Part shown: positions 39,655 through 52,031 of the stretch, in pieces
Layout of the letters: the number at the start of each line of letters is the position of its first letter
Numbering within the stretch: the stretch's first letter is position 1
Notes under the pieces: generated by a model
Told to the model about the DNA's origin: nothing
Database searches by the model: none
Seen by the model: only the letters and a program-made list of their open reading frames with translations
Translations under genes and position numbers: made by a program
Source: Nautilus pompilius
Lineage: Eukaryota > Mollusca > Cephalopoda > Nautilida > Nautilidae
DNA: 64,000 nucleotides
Direction of reading: 5' to 3'
NCBI GenBank assembly: GCA_018389105.1
Contig: JACATO010000095.1
Span: 2,601,501 to 2,665,500, forward strand

Positions 39655-42267
39655 ATCAACAAGAACAATAATAATAAACTTTTTTTTTTTAAATTTTATT
39701 TACAATTCTAAGTTTGGAAGAAAAAAACTGGTCAACTAAATTATGGATTGAATTTTAGAAGTTTATGCAATTACTGGAAGTAACCAAATTGAAATATTTT
39801 AAAAAGTAAAGTAAAGCTAAACAAACAACAACATTGAAACAGTACTAACAAGTCTAAAAAATGTGGAAAATTGTATCATATCTTGAACTAGCGTATTTTT
39901 CAGAGAAATAAATCAGCTAATTTTCTTATTTATTTTTCTTTCTTTCATTCATAGATAAGTCAATTTTGAATATAAGACAAGGCTAGATCAACTATGATAG
40001 TTAGCCAAACTTTCAACCAGTCAGAACCATGTCAAGTCCTTCATAACACTATCACATTGCATTGCTGTTTATGATACTTCAAACTATGAATATTAATGAG
40101 CAGTTTGTGCATATAATTGAGCTACTTTTGTGGGGTGATCTTCTAGATAAATGGAGTGTTGAAATAATTTTTTGGCATGTTTGTAATCATGGAGAAATAT
40201 ATGAAACAAACTGCAAACGTGATTATCGGTTTACTGCAAGACATCAATGATCATCAGGTAAATCTTGTGTCATCTGTATTGTGTTGAATCACCTACTTCA
40301 AAAGCCAAATGTGTCAGTTTTGTTTTATCTATCTTCTTCACTTTTATTTGATTTTAAGATATTACAGCTCACTCAAATTCAAAAATTCGACAATTTCATT
40401 TTAAATAGCATAAATCAATATTCAGCTTGGTTTCAAGTTGTCCAGCATTTGAGGTTCACAACTAGATCAACACACTCAGCTGTCAGTTGATGAGATAATA
40501 AAATATACACACTGGGAAACCACCATGGAGTATTCTGTACACCAGTAAAAAGAGAAAGAGAGAGAAAAATGCAAAGACAACGATCATCAGTTGTGATTTG
40601 TTTGGCCCTTAGTTTTAGCTGTACAAGTACTAAGTTCATGACATTCAGCGCATTAGGTTAGCACATATTCCTTCCTCTAACTTATCTTCAGTTTTAGTCT
40701 ACCTAACTTTGAAGCATCAATTTTTCTTTTTGGGATTTTTTTTTTTTTTTTTGTAGTCCATAATGTATCCTTTGCTTTATGCCAATCCTTAACATTTCTT
40801 GCTGACACCATATTTCCTGTGTGTGGGCATATTATCACCACTTTCTTCAGCAAACTTAACAACTTTCAGCATAAAAGCTGCTGTGTATGACATGCATGAC
40901 TTTATGAAAGATATTCTGATTTGAGATAAAAGATTTACTGGGGATATTTATACAACATAATTAGGATTGAAAAAGATAGATAGATAGAATGTAGCATGCT
41001 TATTACCAGTTGGATAATTGTGTGTGCTTCCATGAGCACATTAACAATGAATTGCTACACCTAATCAGCAAACATCCAGATCAGTAATTTTTGTAGTCTG
41101 TCTCAAATGAACAATTTAAGTTTATTTCAGAAAATAATACACTTGATCATTTTTTATTAAAGCAGTTTCACTGACTTTATCCATAGATACATCAATTTGG
41201 AGTAAGTCAGATTTCTGAAGAAAAAAGCATTATGCCGAAAATAAAATAGGTACTTTACCGACTATCTTTCAGTGCATCACTTTATAATATTGACAGGAAA
41301 TCATCATATCTACCATACTGTTGGGAGCACAAGACCAGGGGCCATCTCAGCAAATCTTGGTAAAAGTGAATGTTAGCTTAGATTCCAGAGAACTGGCTCT
41401 CAACATAATTGAACTTCAATGTCTCTTTTAATGACCAACATACTTTGGTAAATAAAATCAACATTCATACACAAGTAATTAATGCTTTTGTTTTCTGAGT
41501 CTCATAAAGCATATTACAAATTACTTTTCTTTTTACACAATAAATGCAATCTACCTATAGCTGATGAAATAGATATATACCACACCAGAATTACATAATA
41601 CAAGAAATTTAAAGTATTAATTTTTAAGAGTATTTGTAAATATAGCTTCAGCAAGTACTGTTTGACTCAATTCTTATGGTTATACTCTGTGTTTGAAGGC
41701 AGTGGTCAAGCACAAAATAAGTAGACAATTAATGATTCCTGGATCTTTTGGTTTTTAAGGGAACTTACATATTAATTAAAATCATATAATTATTTTACGT
41801 TTTAAAGACATTGCTGAAGGTTATGACCAAACCATGTTGGTATCTTTGAATTAGCCATTTTGAGGCAATTCTAAGTTAATCTCCACAACTTTATTCTTTA
41901 TTTCATTTTTCTTAACATGATACATATTTATTTAAAATTTTTGTTTTTGGCTGATTTCACTTTACTGTCAACAATGCATTTAAAAAAAAAAAAACTTGCC
42001 GATCTAAAACATTGGTCTATTTTACTGTTGTCTGATAAAGTAAAAAGGTAAATGGACATTTCAGTTAGATTCTTGATATCTTTACCACAAAGGAGAGAGA
42101 AAAGGAAATTTATAATTGCAACAATAGAATACAATGATTTTGTTGTTTTTTTTCAATGAGTGTATAAAATATTGCCAGGGTGATAAGTATATGCAATCTT
42201 TCTTCAAAGTTGGCTATATAGATCTTCACTTACAGCATTGTCACTCACTCACATTCACACATTAGCA

Positions 42268-42582
42268 TTATGCTCTAGGTTCATAAAACATTAATCCATG
42301 AAGTACAAAGAAAGTACAAGTTGTGTACCTCCTAAAACGTTCCCTGTAAAAATTGTAGTAGTGCATAAGTTGAAGGTCTTCTGCACTCTTGCAAACCTGT
42401 CTGGATAATAACATACTAAAAGTCTGACAAGTGCCATTATTTCTTACTGTTCTCTCATCATCCATTTGAATTAGTTTGTCACTGATTACAGGACTGAGTG
42501 CACCAAGTGCCACACATAAAACTTCTTTGTTCAAAATTTCCCAAGTCAACTTCTGTGTGAGCAGCTCATTTGAAATAAACAA
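42268..42582 (-). other. unexplained 104-codon open frame in an UNC5 intron
   Basis: The frame begins MFISNELLTQKLTWEILNKE and contains SDKLIQMDDERTVRNNGTCQ and YYNFYRERFRRYTTCTFF. The residue composition is balanced, with no homopolymer-driven runs, unlike most open frames in this AT-rich sequence. I do not recognise the family. No signal peptide or clear splice sites were identified. It could be a fragment of a repeat-encoded protein or a chance frame. Confidence 0.25.
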
Positions 42583-44461
42583 TGGCTGTTATTTGATCAA
42601 GTAATTGGAATTTAAACATGAAACAGTTTTTAAAGATTTCTCTTTCTCTCTCTCTCTCACATACACAAGAAAACCAATTTATTTTGTTTGAGCTAAATCT
42701 CATTTGTTGTACATACTTTGAGGATCTGCTGACATTTTAGTGGATGGCTTTTCAAATTTACATCAAAACCTCATAACAAATTAATCATTTCCTTTATGGT
42801 GGTAACACTTGTGTAGTTTTATTACAATGCAGTCATTTTGCTTATAGAAAATTTCTCTTATTTTATTTTTTTTTTAAGTTTAACTTGTAAATTCAGTGCA
42901 CAAACACTAGTAATAAATATTGTAATTTTCACTACATTATTGTATACAATGTGGCATGGATGTGTTTTTGAAAACCAAATTATAAATTCTTTTTTCCATC
43001 TTTTTCAAGATGGCCACCACACCTGTCCAATAACGCTGATTCTTCAGTGGCATCTTGATGATAACGTGTGTTTTTTTTTTTTTTTTCATAAAAAATTGTG
43101 TAAAACTGTTAAAGTTTAAACACTTTTCCTGAGGCAGAAGAACTTTTACAATAATTTTAATATGGAAAAGATAACATTTTGTCTCTGAAGTAGAAAGTTG
43201 GTTGGGCAGGGGGTATTCAGCACAGTCAAGTTCTCTTTAGTCTATACTCATTTCATAAAACATGAAATGAATAAGAAAACAAAACAAAACAAATAAAAAC
43301 TTTAAATCAAATGCTACTTTCACCGTCCAGCATAAACAGTATTCACCATCATCTAAATTAGGTTCATAAGCATAAAATCAAGATAGAAAATTCTCCGATT
43401 CACAGCACACTGATAGGCTTTGGCTTAAAAGAAATGTCACAAAATCCTCCACAGTCAGCAATGAAATTTACCTCTAAATGAAAGCAGAAAATTCTTAGAA
43501 ATTCAAGTAAACTCTGATAGATTAACTCTTAAGTCTTCACTAGTTCTACATTGGTGCTTTTTATCACTGGATTGCTAAGAAATTTAATCAGTGCAGCTAT
43601 AAACGTTCTAAAATGAGAACATACAATTGCCCTTTTTTTCCTCATGTACATACACACCTGTTTTTATTCTTCATTGTTTAGGATAACCAAATGTTGTTGT
43701 CCGCCAATCCTCAATCTTATAAATATGAGATTATCATTGCATAAAATGAAGAACTACAAATGTGTGCAACTTTCTTAGAGTTAAAAAATTGTAGAATGAT
43801 AGTAAAAAAAAGTGTTAAAATATTCAACATATAACTTTTAGGAAAGTGTTTATTTAGTGTATAATATGAAATGGCTAGGTGCAGGAACATTCGGCATAAA
43901 TGCATATTGAGTATTTTTGCTAAGTTATTGATGGCAGTAGTGGGCCCCAAAGACTGCAAGTTGAAACAAATTTTTTTTACAAAATATCTATGAAAAAGCA
44001 CAGACTAATTGTGCATTACATTTTGCTAATGTATACAATAATCTCCTGTAAAAAGAAGAAAAATTTTCTCTGCTGAAACAACATTGACTGATACCATCTT
44101 TGCTAATCTAGCACAACCATCTTGGATTCCAAAGATACTTTCCAAAATGAGCAAGTAAGAATTGATTCCTGGTTTTTTCATACACATGAAAAAAAGCTAG
44201 TTGTACGATAGCCTGCCCTGTAATTGCAAAGAGTTGATAAGAGTTCCAGTGCCAACTTAAAATGTAAATGAATTGTCCTTACAGTGTCCAGTCAAAACAA
44301 GTTTTCAGATGTCAGCTAAGATGCTCATTTTGAATAGTCAAGAAGAATGATTTGTGCATAATAGAACTTCTCTGCCATGTTTTTTGTTTATTTTAAATTT
44401 CTCTACATAGCTTTCTACTGTTTTTGACAAACAAATAAAAAGGTTTAAAGTTCCAACTTAC

Positions 44462-44642
44462 CAAAAACAGTCAGTGAAGCTGATTCACTCAGCCTTCTGC
44501 TGGCCTTGTTCTGAGCCCCACAAGTATAATTTCCCATGTCTGACAATCGAGCCTGGTTGATGATCAGGCTGTTAGTGTTTGATTTGATAAAATTCTCTTC
44601 CCTCACATAATCAACTACCTGACCATCTTTCAGCCAGAATAC
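44462..44642 (-). CDS. unc5: UNC5-type netrin receptor, exon for the second half of an Ig domain
   Basis: This internal exon of 181 nt starts in phase 0 and ends in phase 1. It reads VFWLKDGQVVDYVREENF and goes on to the Ig signature D-M-G-N-Y-T-C and a final strand ending SLTVF. From family knowledge, UNC5 receptors have WLKN..-ID....NF, then LII.QARLSD..NYTC.A.N, immediately before VNGGW, and the same order and spacing occur here. The C-strand Trp and the C-terminal Ig cysteine are present; the partner cysteine must lie on an upstream exon. NYT is a potential N-glycosylation site. The acceptor has a pyrimidine-rich tract ending tttgacag and the donor is gtaagt. The last base G joins TG of the exon at 32331 to make Val, giving TVF-VNGGW. 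UNC5 proteins are single-pass netrin receptors for axon repulsion and dependence-receptor signalling; this part would be extracellular. Paralogue number cannot be decided. Confidence 0.93.
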
Positions 44643-45030
44643 CTGTCAAAAGACAACAGAAAATCAATTTAATGATAACCATATTCACATTTTCTTCTAT
44701 TCTATTATCTTCTGAAATATTTAATTGTCCTAATCACTGATAACAGAGTAATACCCATTTATAAATAAAACATTAACTTTCTTGGTTTGTATACACACAC
44801 GCACTGGTGGTTATGTTTACAAAGAATTAAAAACAAATACAAAAAAATATGAAACGTCATGTGTCAAGTATTTACTCTTACATCCATTTGAAAAATAAGT
44901 TTGACTTAATCAGCTTCTTACTATGCATGAAGAATCAAATGGATTCTTATCTAATGGTTATGATAAGTGAACAAATGTAGTGATGGATCAATGTCCATCC
45001 AAAATGAAGTGATGGGATAGTCCACGAATA

Positions 45031-45860
45031 CAGATACTCCCCGACTTACGACCACCCGCAGTTACGACCATGGGTAAAAAAAAAAAAATTCAAATATTCC
45101 TCAGCGCCATACAAGAGTCAGTATGGCAACGCGTATCTCCCAGCAACAGCATCTCAGCATCAGTTATACTTCAGCAGTCATATCGCAAGTATCTCACTTA
45201 GCTTCTACAGATTTACCACCCCCAAAGATGTCATGCAAAGGGAAGATTTCTCCATCTACCGATACACAGGCAAGAAACAGAGGAAGTCACTTGATTTGGA
45301 AGTTAAAATGAAAATAATTAGCCAACATGAAGGAGGAGAGAAATTAAATGCTATCGCACGTGATCTACAGTTGTCCCATTCAACGATCTTCACCATTCTT
45401 AAGGACAAGGAAAGAGTATTGGATGCAGTAAAAGGTTCGGCTGCCATGCAGTTGATGATAATAACAAAGAAGCGACAAAGACCTATCCACAAAATGGAGA
45501 AATTGTTGATACTCTGGATGGAAGACCAGATACAAAAAGGTATACCCATAAGCCTACTAACAATTCAAGCTAAGGCTAGAAGTATCTTTGAGGCTTTGAA
45601 GGAACAGATAGAAGATGACTACAAGGAAAACTTTCGAGCAAGCAATGGATGGTTCAGTCGCTTCAAAAAAAGATACAATCTGCATAATGTCCAAGTAACA
45701 GGAGATAAAATAAAAAGTATTACGTAGTAAAGTACATACTAGTAATGCATATAAAATACCCCCCAAAAAGATCAAATACATATAGGTCTTCAAGTTACAT
45801 CCATATTGACTTATGACCGGTTGGTCAGAACAGAACCCGACATAAGTCGGGAAGTACCTG
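45031..45860 (+). mobile_element. compact Tigger-type (pogo) transposon derivative
   Basis: TA lies on both sides (45029-45030 and 45861-45862). The left end begins CAGATACTCCCCGACTTACG and the right end, read inward, CAGGTACTTCCCGACTTATG, giving matching termini over about 20 bp. The 830-bp element contains one main reading frame for a CENP-B-type DNA-binding region (see the CDS entry). It has no DDE catalytic domain, which in a full Tigger element takes a further 200-250 codons. It is an internal-deletion derivative inserted about 390 bp upstream of the UNC5 Ig exon, antisense to it. The termini make it one of the younger insertions in the window. Confidence 0.93.
45228..45724 (+). pseudogene. 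Tigger transposase, DNA-binding half only
   Basis: A 164-codon frame starts at an ATG at 45233. It reads RKSLDLEVKMKIISQHEGGE and LNAIARDLQLSHSTIFTIL (the N-terminal CENP-B/psq HTH), then KMEKLLILWMEDQIQKGIPI and FRASNGWFSRFKKRYNLHNV (the second, Tc5-type HTH). It stops at KIKSIT. The native start is probably the ATG at 45228 in the next frame (MSCKGKISPSTDTQA), so one small frameshift near 45.27 kb separates the first 15 or so residues from the rest. Both DNA-binding modules remain open and unusually complete, while the DDE domain is absent. If translated from 45233, the product could bind Tigger ends without cutting. No promoter was identified. Confidence 0.88.
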
Positions 45861-48800
45861 TATATTTTTAATAAACAGCAGCTTTGTTTATTTAAATATT
45901 TATTAACTCTCACTTCCCCAAAAACATAGACAAATATTTTTTTTAATATTTCGAAAATTTTTCTTAAAATCCTTTGCACTTTTGACAGATATGTGACTAT
46001 TTGAATGAGATCTTACATTTCATGAGCATTGTGAAGATAGCAAAGCCGATGTCAGTAGCTAAGATACAGTAAGAAAGCTCTTTGCATTAAAATGAGACTT
46101 TGTCATACCAGAATCAAGTACAAAGAATGATGATGCAATAAAGTCAACTGTATATCTACTCCAAAAACACAAACTACAGGGTGGAAGAATATTTTATCTT
46201 TACAGGTTGTTCCTTTTTTGTGTATGCGAACAATTGACTACACGAGAGGCAATGCAGTAAGGATGAGGTTACCCGCCAAAGTAATCAACCTTTTACCTGT
46301 AAAAGCAGGCTAAATATAGCAACAATTTACAAGAGTGCATCTCATCAGAGAGAGGAAGAAACCACTGTTAGTGGTAAGCCAATATAAGAGTGAGAAGCTA
46401 TATCACTACCTAAAAACAATTTAGATCCATCAGGGACAAAATCATAGCCATCACCATGACAAATTCAATATGTTATTAATGCATTAACTCATCAACAAAA
46501 TGTTTTTAAACAGATGTTTCAGTTCTGAATTTTCACTAGTTTATCATTTACAATGCATTTCCTTAACAGCAAAAGAATGAAGTTCCTCATCTATTAACGC
46601 CATGGACATTTCAATCTCAGAAGAGCTTTAATGGTAGGCCATCACCCAAGCAACTGCTGTTGTTACTAATGTGCACTTGCACAAATTAACCTAAGTCACC
46701 TGAATGCAAAATTAAGGCCTGGTTGAGCTTTGACAGCAATGCTAAGGATGAGGATTGAAGAGAGAACTGAGACTACATTACTTCTGAACTAGCATCAAGT
46801 CCAGATAACTAAAAGACAATTTTGGTGTATTTTAGCGTGTGCTTTTATATTTTTTAATAATAGTACCATTTAGGGAAGACTAGCCTTTAAAAATAATTTA
46901 AGATCTGCTTCTAAAAAAAAAAGTCGAAGAAAAATGGTAGAGGTATTATCTTTCAGGGTGAATTATCTAATTATTTTAAAATTCATGTCCTAGAAGCTAG
47001 AGACTATAAGATGCTATTGCTTCTGCCAAGAAGTATTTTTACCTGATGTGGACAAATGCTAAAGCAGACTAAGAAACCAGCTCATCTGGTTATACATAAT
47101 TTTTTGTTAAACCAGCAGACTAAATTAAGACATCCTCCAAGTGCTTTAATAGACATTCAAAGAAAAAGATTAAAATGACAAAAACCAGAAGCATATGGAT
47201 GTAGATTTTTTTTTTCAGACACTAAATAGATAATCATTGTCAAACTATTTTCTAAACAAAACGTCCCAACCTAGAGCACAATATAGAAGTATCAACTAAA
47301 TCATGAAAAACACTACTAGTAAGTAGCCATTTATATCACCTTTTTTAAAGCCCAGTATGCTACCAAAAGTAAATATGCTATAACTGTAGCAGAGAGAAAA
47401 TAAAAGAGCATTTACAAATTGAAATAATAAATTATTAAAAAGGAAAACACAGAAGCAAGGGAAAAGTTGAAGCCCATAGATATGACCAGTGGCAGTACCT
47501 AATGTTAGTGCTGGTTTCTCTATGTTAAACCACTGCTTATGTGCTGTATAAAATACTAAGCATGCTGTGCATTTAAAGAAAATCCTGCTAAGACTTCTTA
47601 AATAAAACCAGTGGTATGCATAAATGAAAGATCATATTGCCTGAAGTAATTAAGATTTTCTGATTAAAATAACAAAGAGAGAGAGATCGTTTTTGTTTTA
47701 AAAAAAGCAACAAAACCATTTGTCAATGGAAGACACCTTAGTTGCAGAGAATCTAAAGATAGTTTAGTCTCTTCCCACAATGTAATGCTACTAATCTCTG
47801 CCCTTTACTTACTTAAATGTTGGTATAATCCTTATATATCATAAACTTCTTGCCCTTCTGACCATGTACATTCAACATCATGTTATTAGGTTTATTTTTT
47901 TGTTTTTGATAAAAAAATAATTTAGAAATTTAGAAATGCAAAAATAAAGAGCGCTCACATTTTTAAACAGCTCCTTCGCTAATCAAATGGCACTTTTGGA
48001 AAATCAGTGTTGTCATTCATTCTCAGCAAGTTAGATTTCATCTACTCAAGTGGCCATTATCTTCTGGGCCACATGAATGTGATGAAAGATTACCAAAGAA
48101 GAGAGAAGGAAATCAGAAATGTATATTTGCTAGTATGCTCAGGTTGCATTCAAAGTCATCGTCATAGTTAACTGACTGAAGCAAAGTAATCCAGCCAACT
48201 AAAAGTGAACTATATGATTAAGTTCAATTAATTTCACTTTTTAATTTCTCCAAGTTTAAAAAGACAATAATTCAAATTTTAATAAGTAGCTATCTTTAGT
48301 TTATTGTTTGTAATTATACTTTATTTTACATTTTTGCTGACAAAGAAAAATAATTTATTCATCCACTGCAGATTTGAGACAGACAGATAGATCGATATAT
48401 ATTCTAAAACACTAACCCTTGTGTAGTAGATGATGTGTATAAAAAACTCTACACCGAAGTACTGACAAAACAGCTTAACTAAAATCCAAAATTAACTGCT
48501 AGTTTCCTTATTAAGTAACCAAAACAAACAGTAGCATACATTTCTAAATTGAGACAGCAATGAAAATTTCAAGAGAAAACTTAGCTCAAGCAACTGATAG
48601 ATAAAGAATACCTAGCCTGGCTCTCTCAATTAAAGAAACGTGTTTATCCAGGTGACTCAAACTTATCTTCTAATGCATTACCCACCAGTGATTCTACGTT
48701 TTGTTAAGTTTTATAACCAGGCAAAGAGATAATGTAAACATGGTTTTCTATTAAATGTCGCCCAATAATTAACACCCAGAAAACTTGTTGCTGTTTTTTT

Positions 48801-49559
48801 TTTCTTTTAATTATACTTATACAGGTTAATGAGTTGGTAAGAAATGTCAATATGTGCTAAATTAATGGCATTATCTTCAGATGACAAGCTACAATATGGG
48901 TAAATAGTTTTAATCCCACAGAAATATACACAAAAGTTTTCTTTTCAAATGCTTTTATTACTAATCACTATCCACCAGATTCACATTTATTACATGTGAT
49001 TCATCCTTTGGACTTGGTCTGTTACCATCATAAATGATGTAGCAGTGTCATTTTACATTCCTTTTTATAGCAGCATGACAGTAATTATTATAGCTTAATG
49101 TGTATAGTTCCCAGCTTACTAATTATATAAAATTAACAAAACATTTGATTGATATAATTGTAGACAAAAACTAAAGAACAATGGCAAAACAAATGTAAAT
49201 TGTCATGTAAAATGTGTTTTAAAAAATAATAAACCTTGCAGTATGGGCATTACATTGATAGAAAAGCAATTTCTTGTTCTTTCACTTGACAACATGATAA
49301 ATATTTTGAATATGCTCACTTTTCTTACATTATGACAGAATTTCAGTGACAAAAATTTAAGAAATTAAAACATTTGAATTTTTTGTCAAAAAAATCCCAA
49401 TTTTTAGAAATTATGTGAAACAAACGAATCAAGGAAATATTAGTATTCAAGCACATGACCATAAACATCAATTACAGCCTGAAACGAAGACAAATACATG
49501 TTATGCAATATGCAAATATCCAACTGAATAATTTGGAAAACTGTCAAAATTTCTGAGCT

Positions 49560-50190
49560 TTTCATCTATGGCTTACATGGCTTGTCATGATCATTCCATA
49601 GATCATTGATTCTCTCAAAGCTTTGAGCTTTGCCAAGCTTGCCTGGAATTTTAAACGATTCTCTCTGCTTGATGGTGGGCTTGGTGATTATTGCGTGGTA
49701 TTGGCAGTTTGATGGTGAGCACGTGTTCCAGAAAAGCAGTCGAGTAGAAGAGAAAGAAGTCCTCAGAAGAATATCCGTATAAATTCAAAAATTCCCAATT
49801 ATTTACTATGATCAATTATTTAGATAGATAGGGCCTGTCCGATTTTTGGGAGAAACAGCCCCTGTACCATAATGGACCTACCTCCATCTTTGATCATTGG
49901 TTTGGTACAATTCAGATAGAATGCTTCACCAAATCTTTGCTGCACATAAGTCTGACCATCTTATCTAAACCACTGGAGCCTTTATGCATCAGACCATGGT
50001 CCAATAAGGATAACCCTTGATGAACTAAAAATGACCCCTTTGATTCTGGGTTTCTTCCTGGCAACACTGCTTATCAATGTGAAATCACAAAGTCATCTCT
50101 AGTCAGTTCTTGCAGAGATCAGTAGGTCCAAAAAATTCTTTAAAATATCAATGGTGGTCTTGTGCTGGTCCATTTTGGACAAACATTTGA
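49560..50190 (-). mobile_element. Tc1-like DNA transposon relic, second copy
   Basis: On the minus strand, 49.82-49.98 kb reads QTYVQQRFGEAFYLNCTKPM, then KDGGRSIMVQGLF. This matches the Tc1 block R..V.RR.GE.......TVKHGGGS.MVWG.F. Degraded flanks fit upstream (50.0-50.15 kb) and downstream pieces; around 49.76 kb ILLRTSFSSTRLLF resembles the ...DIL...LLP.A segment. The frame is broken and the ends were not found. It is distinct from the 23.6-kb relic in sequence and in which blocks survive. Confidence 0.72.
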
Positions 50191-50884
50191 TTTTCCAATT
50201 AGTCTGAAAAATGTTTTTTTTTTGGGGGGGGTCTGCCACTTCTATGTGATTTGATATAGCCAACATGTTTGTTCATACAGCTTCCAGGCTAGATAATGAG
50301 TCATTTTACTGCACTCAACCCATGTAGCAATCTCAGAATATTTTTCCTTGTGCAACTTCACAATCTGAGTACACTCCATGGCACTTAAATGGATTTTTTA
50401 CCCATTGTAGAATGCTTTAAAAGTTTTTCATTAGTTTACTATATTCTATTGTGCGAAAAAACAAATATAAGCAGATGACATTGGCATTCTTAAAATTTTT
50501 CTGCTTTGAAATTGTTATAATGTAAGAAAAGCAAGTGTATACAAAATACTTCCTACTAATCATGTTTCTGTATGTGTCAATAAAAAGAACAAGAAATTAT
50601 TTCTATATCAGTGTAATGCCAATACTGGATTGTTTTATTTTTTACATATTTTACTTGTCAATTTATATTTGTTCTATCATCATTCTTAAACTTTTGCCCA
50701 CCACTCTGTCTGTCTGTCTGTGTCTGTTTGTTTTTAAAGTAAACCAATCTGAATGTGTTTTTTCAAAACAACATGGTTTACTTGAGTGCTTTAATTATTG
50801 GGATATTGTAATCGCTTTTTAAAATATTTCTATGGTAGCACAGAACTAATATTTAGGAAAGAATTGGGTTGTTCTCACCTAAAT

Positions 50885-51112
50885 ATTTTGTTTTGGTTAG
50901 CAACCCTGGTGTGAAAGCATAGTGACAGAGTTGTCCACTATCCACTGAGAAGCATTGCCAATCCTGCACATGGGTCCAAGCATTTCCAGCAGAAAAATCC
51001 TTACTAGAACTCTTCACTTTCTAGATGTAGAACTCCTATAAAAATTGAAACTCAAGCCCCTTTGCCTTAGCATTCCAAAGTAGTCTACCACTGGGCCACC
51101 CATCTAAACACT
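50885..51112 (-). mobile_element. tRNA-derived SINE, copy 3
   Basis: On the minus strand the head reads GGGTGGCCCAGTGGTAGAC (A box) and GGGGCTTGAGTTTCAATTTT (B box). The body follows with TCTACATCTAGAAAGTGAAG, AGTTCTAGTAAGGATTTTTC, then TTGGCAATGCTTCTCAGTGG and a CACCAGGGTTG stretch shared with copy 2. It is the same family as copies 1 and 2, with its own scattered differences. Ends are estimated from the shared region. Confidence 0.75.
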
Positions 51113-51976
51113 GAAACAAAATGTTAGAGTAAGGGTTTCTGGCCCATCATTCTTAAATACTAAGCAATGATTTATAGATATTTATTTATGCCTTTTTTTC
51201 TTTTTCTTAGGTTTTTAGAAGCAGCTGATAAGTTATCTAAGCTTTTAGTGCTGGGTAGCAAGTGAAGGTACATTTTATCAAAAGGAAAGTGAATCCACAT
51301 CAATTTGTCATTTTCTTTTTTTGGATGCTGCCAAATTCATATACAACTTTCTGTACTATATTACCTACAAGCATTTATAAAATCTATTCCTCAAACAAAA
51401 GTACATTTGCATGCAGAGCCAGTGGTAGTGATGTAGGTGATTCAATGCACAAGAACTCCAAACACTAAAGGGCTCCCAATGAAATTCTTTCTTGCATTTG
51501 TTTGTAAACAAATAAACTCTTGTCGTACATCAAAGTGGACTGGCAGAAAAGGCAGCAGCACATGGTGCCCTTTTCTTACTTGTAGAAGCATGATCACCAT
51601 ATTATATCACATGGACTAGGCTAATAACTTATCAGTTGTGGGCATACACCTTTTGCCATTCAACAAATAAGTCAGAGAAAATTCCTGAATTTCTTGTATA
51701 ACAAATAATGTACAAATTATCCTTAACTAGCATACAGCCCATATTTTACCTATTACACTTCAAGTTACTGTAGCATCTTTGCAGCAAATTTTAATAAACT
51801 AAAAGTATTAAACATTGTTGCCAGTTAACCATCCCCACCTCAATATATTTCATCACTGGTTATCATCCCAGCAATAACTTAAGGGAAGGACTTCAGAGAT
51901 GTCAGGAGTCAGTTTACCAGGTTGAAAGCAAAGAAATTATATTTTACATAATAAAAATATGTTGGCTTTGTATAAT

Positions 51977-52031
51977 TTTGTGTTGTTTAATTATGTAGTG
52001 TATTGTACACTACATAATTAAATAACACAAA
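51977..52031. repeat. near-perfect 26-bp-arm palindrome
   Basis: The left arm TTTGTGTTGTTTAATTATGT continues AGTGTA, followed by a 3-nt spacer TTG and the complementary right arm TACACTACATAATTAAATAA continuing CACAAA. There is one mismatch in 26 bp. It would form a tight hairpin in DNA or RNA. No flanking duplication identifies it as a known element. Confidence 0.85.

Larger units (their letters stand above)
32332..44461 (-). other. UNC5 intron between Ig and TSP1 exons
   Basis: This 12,130-nt intron has a gtaagt donor at its high-coordinate end and a tttctttag acceptor at its low end. It holds a tRNA-derived SINE near 33.3-33.5 kb, a TTAA-flanked MITE at 34.74-34.94 kb, a GAT repeat at 39.6 kb, and an unexplained 104-codon minus-strand ORF at 42.27-42.58 kb. 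The rest is AT-rich sequence with T and A runs in which I recognise nothing. Confidence 0.85.

Noticed and set aside
44462-44642. Alternative assignment of the Ig exon to another Ig-superfamily receptor
   Set aside because: In-frame joining to the VNGGW TSP1 exon and the QARLSD..NYTC run fit UNC5 specifically.
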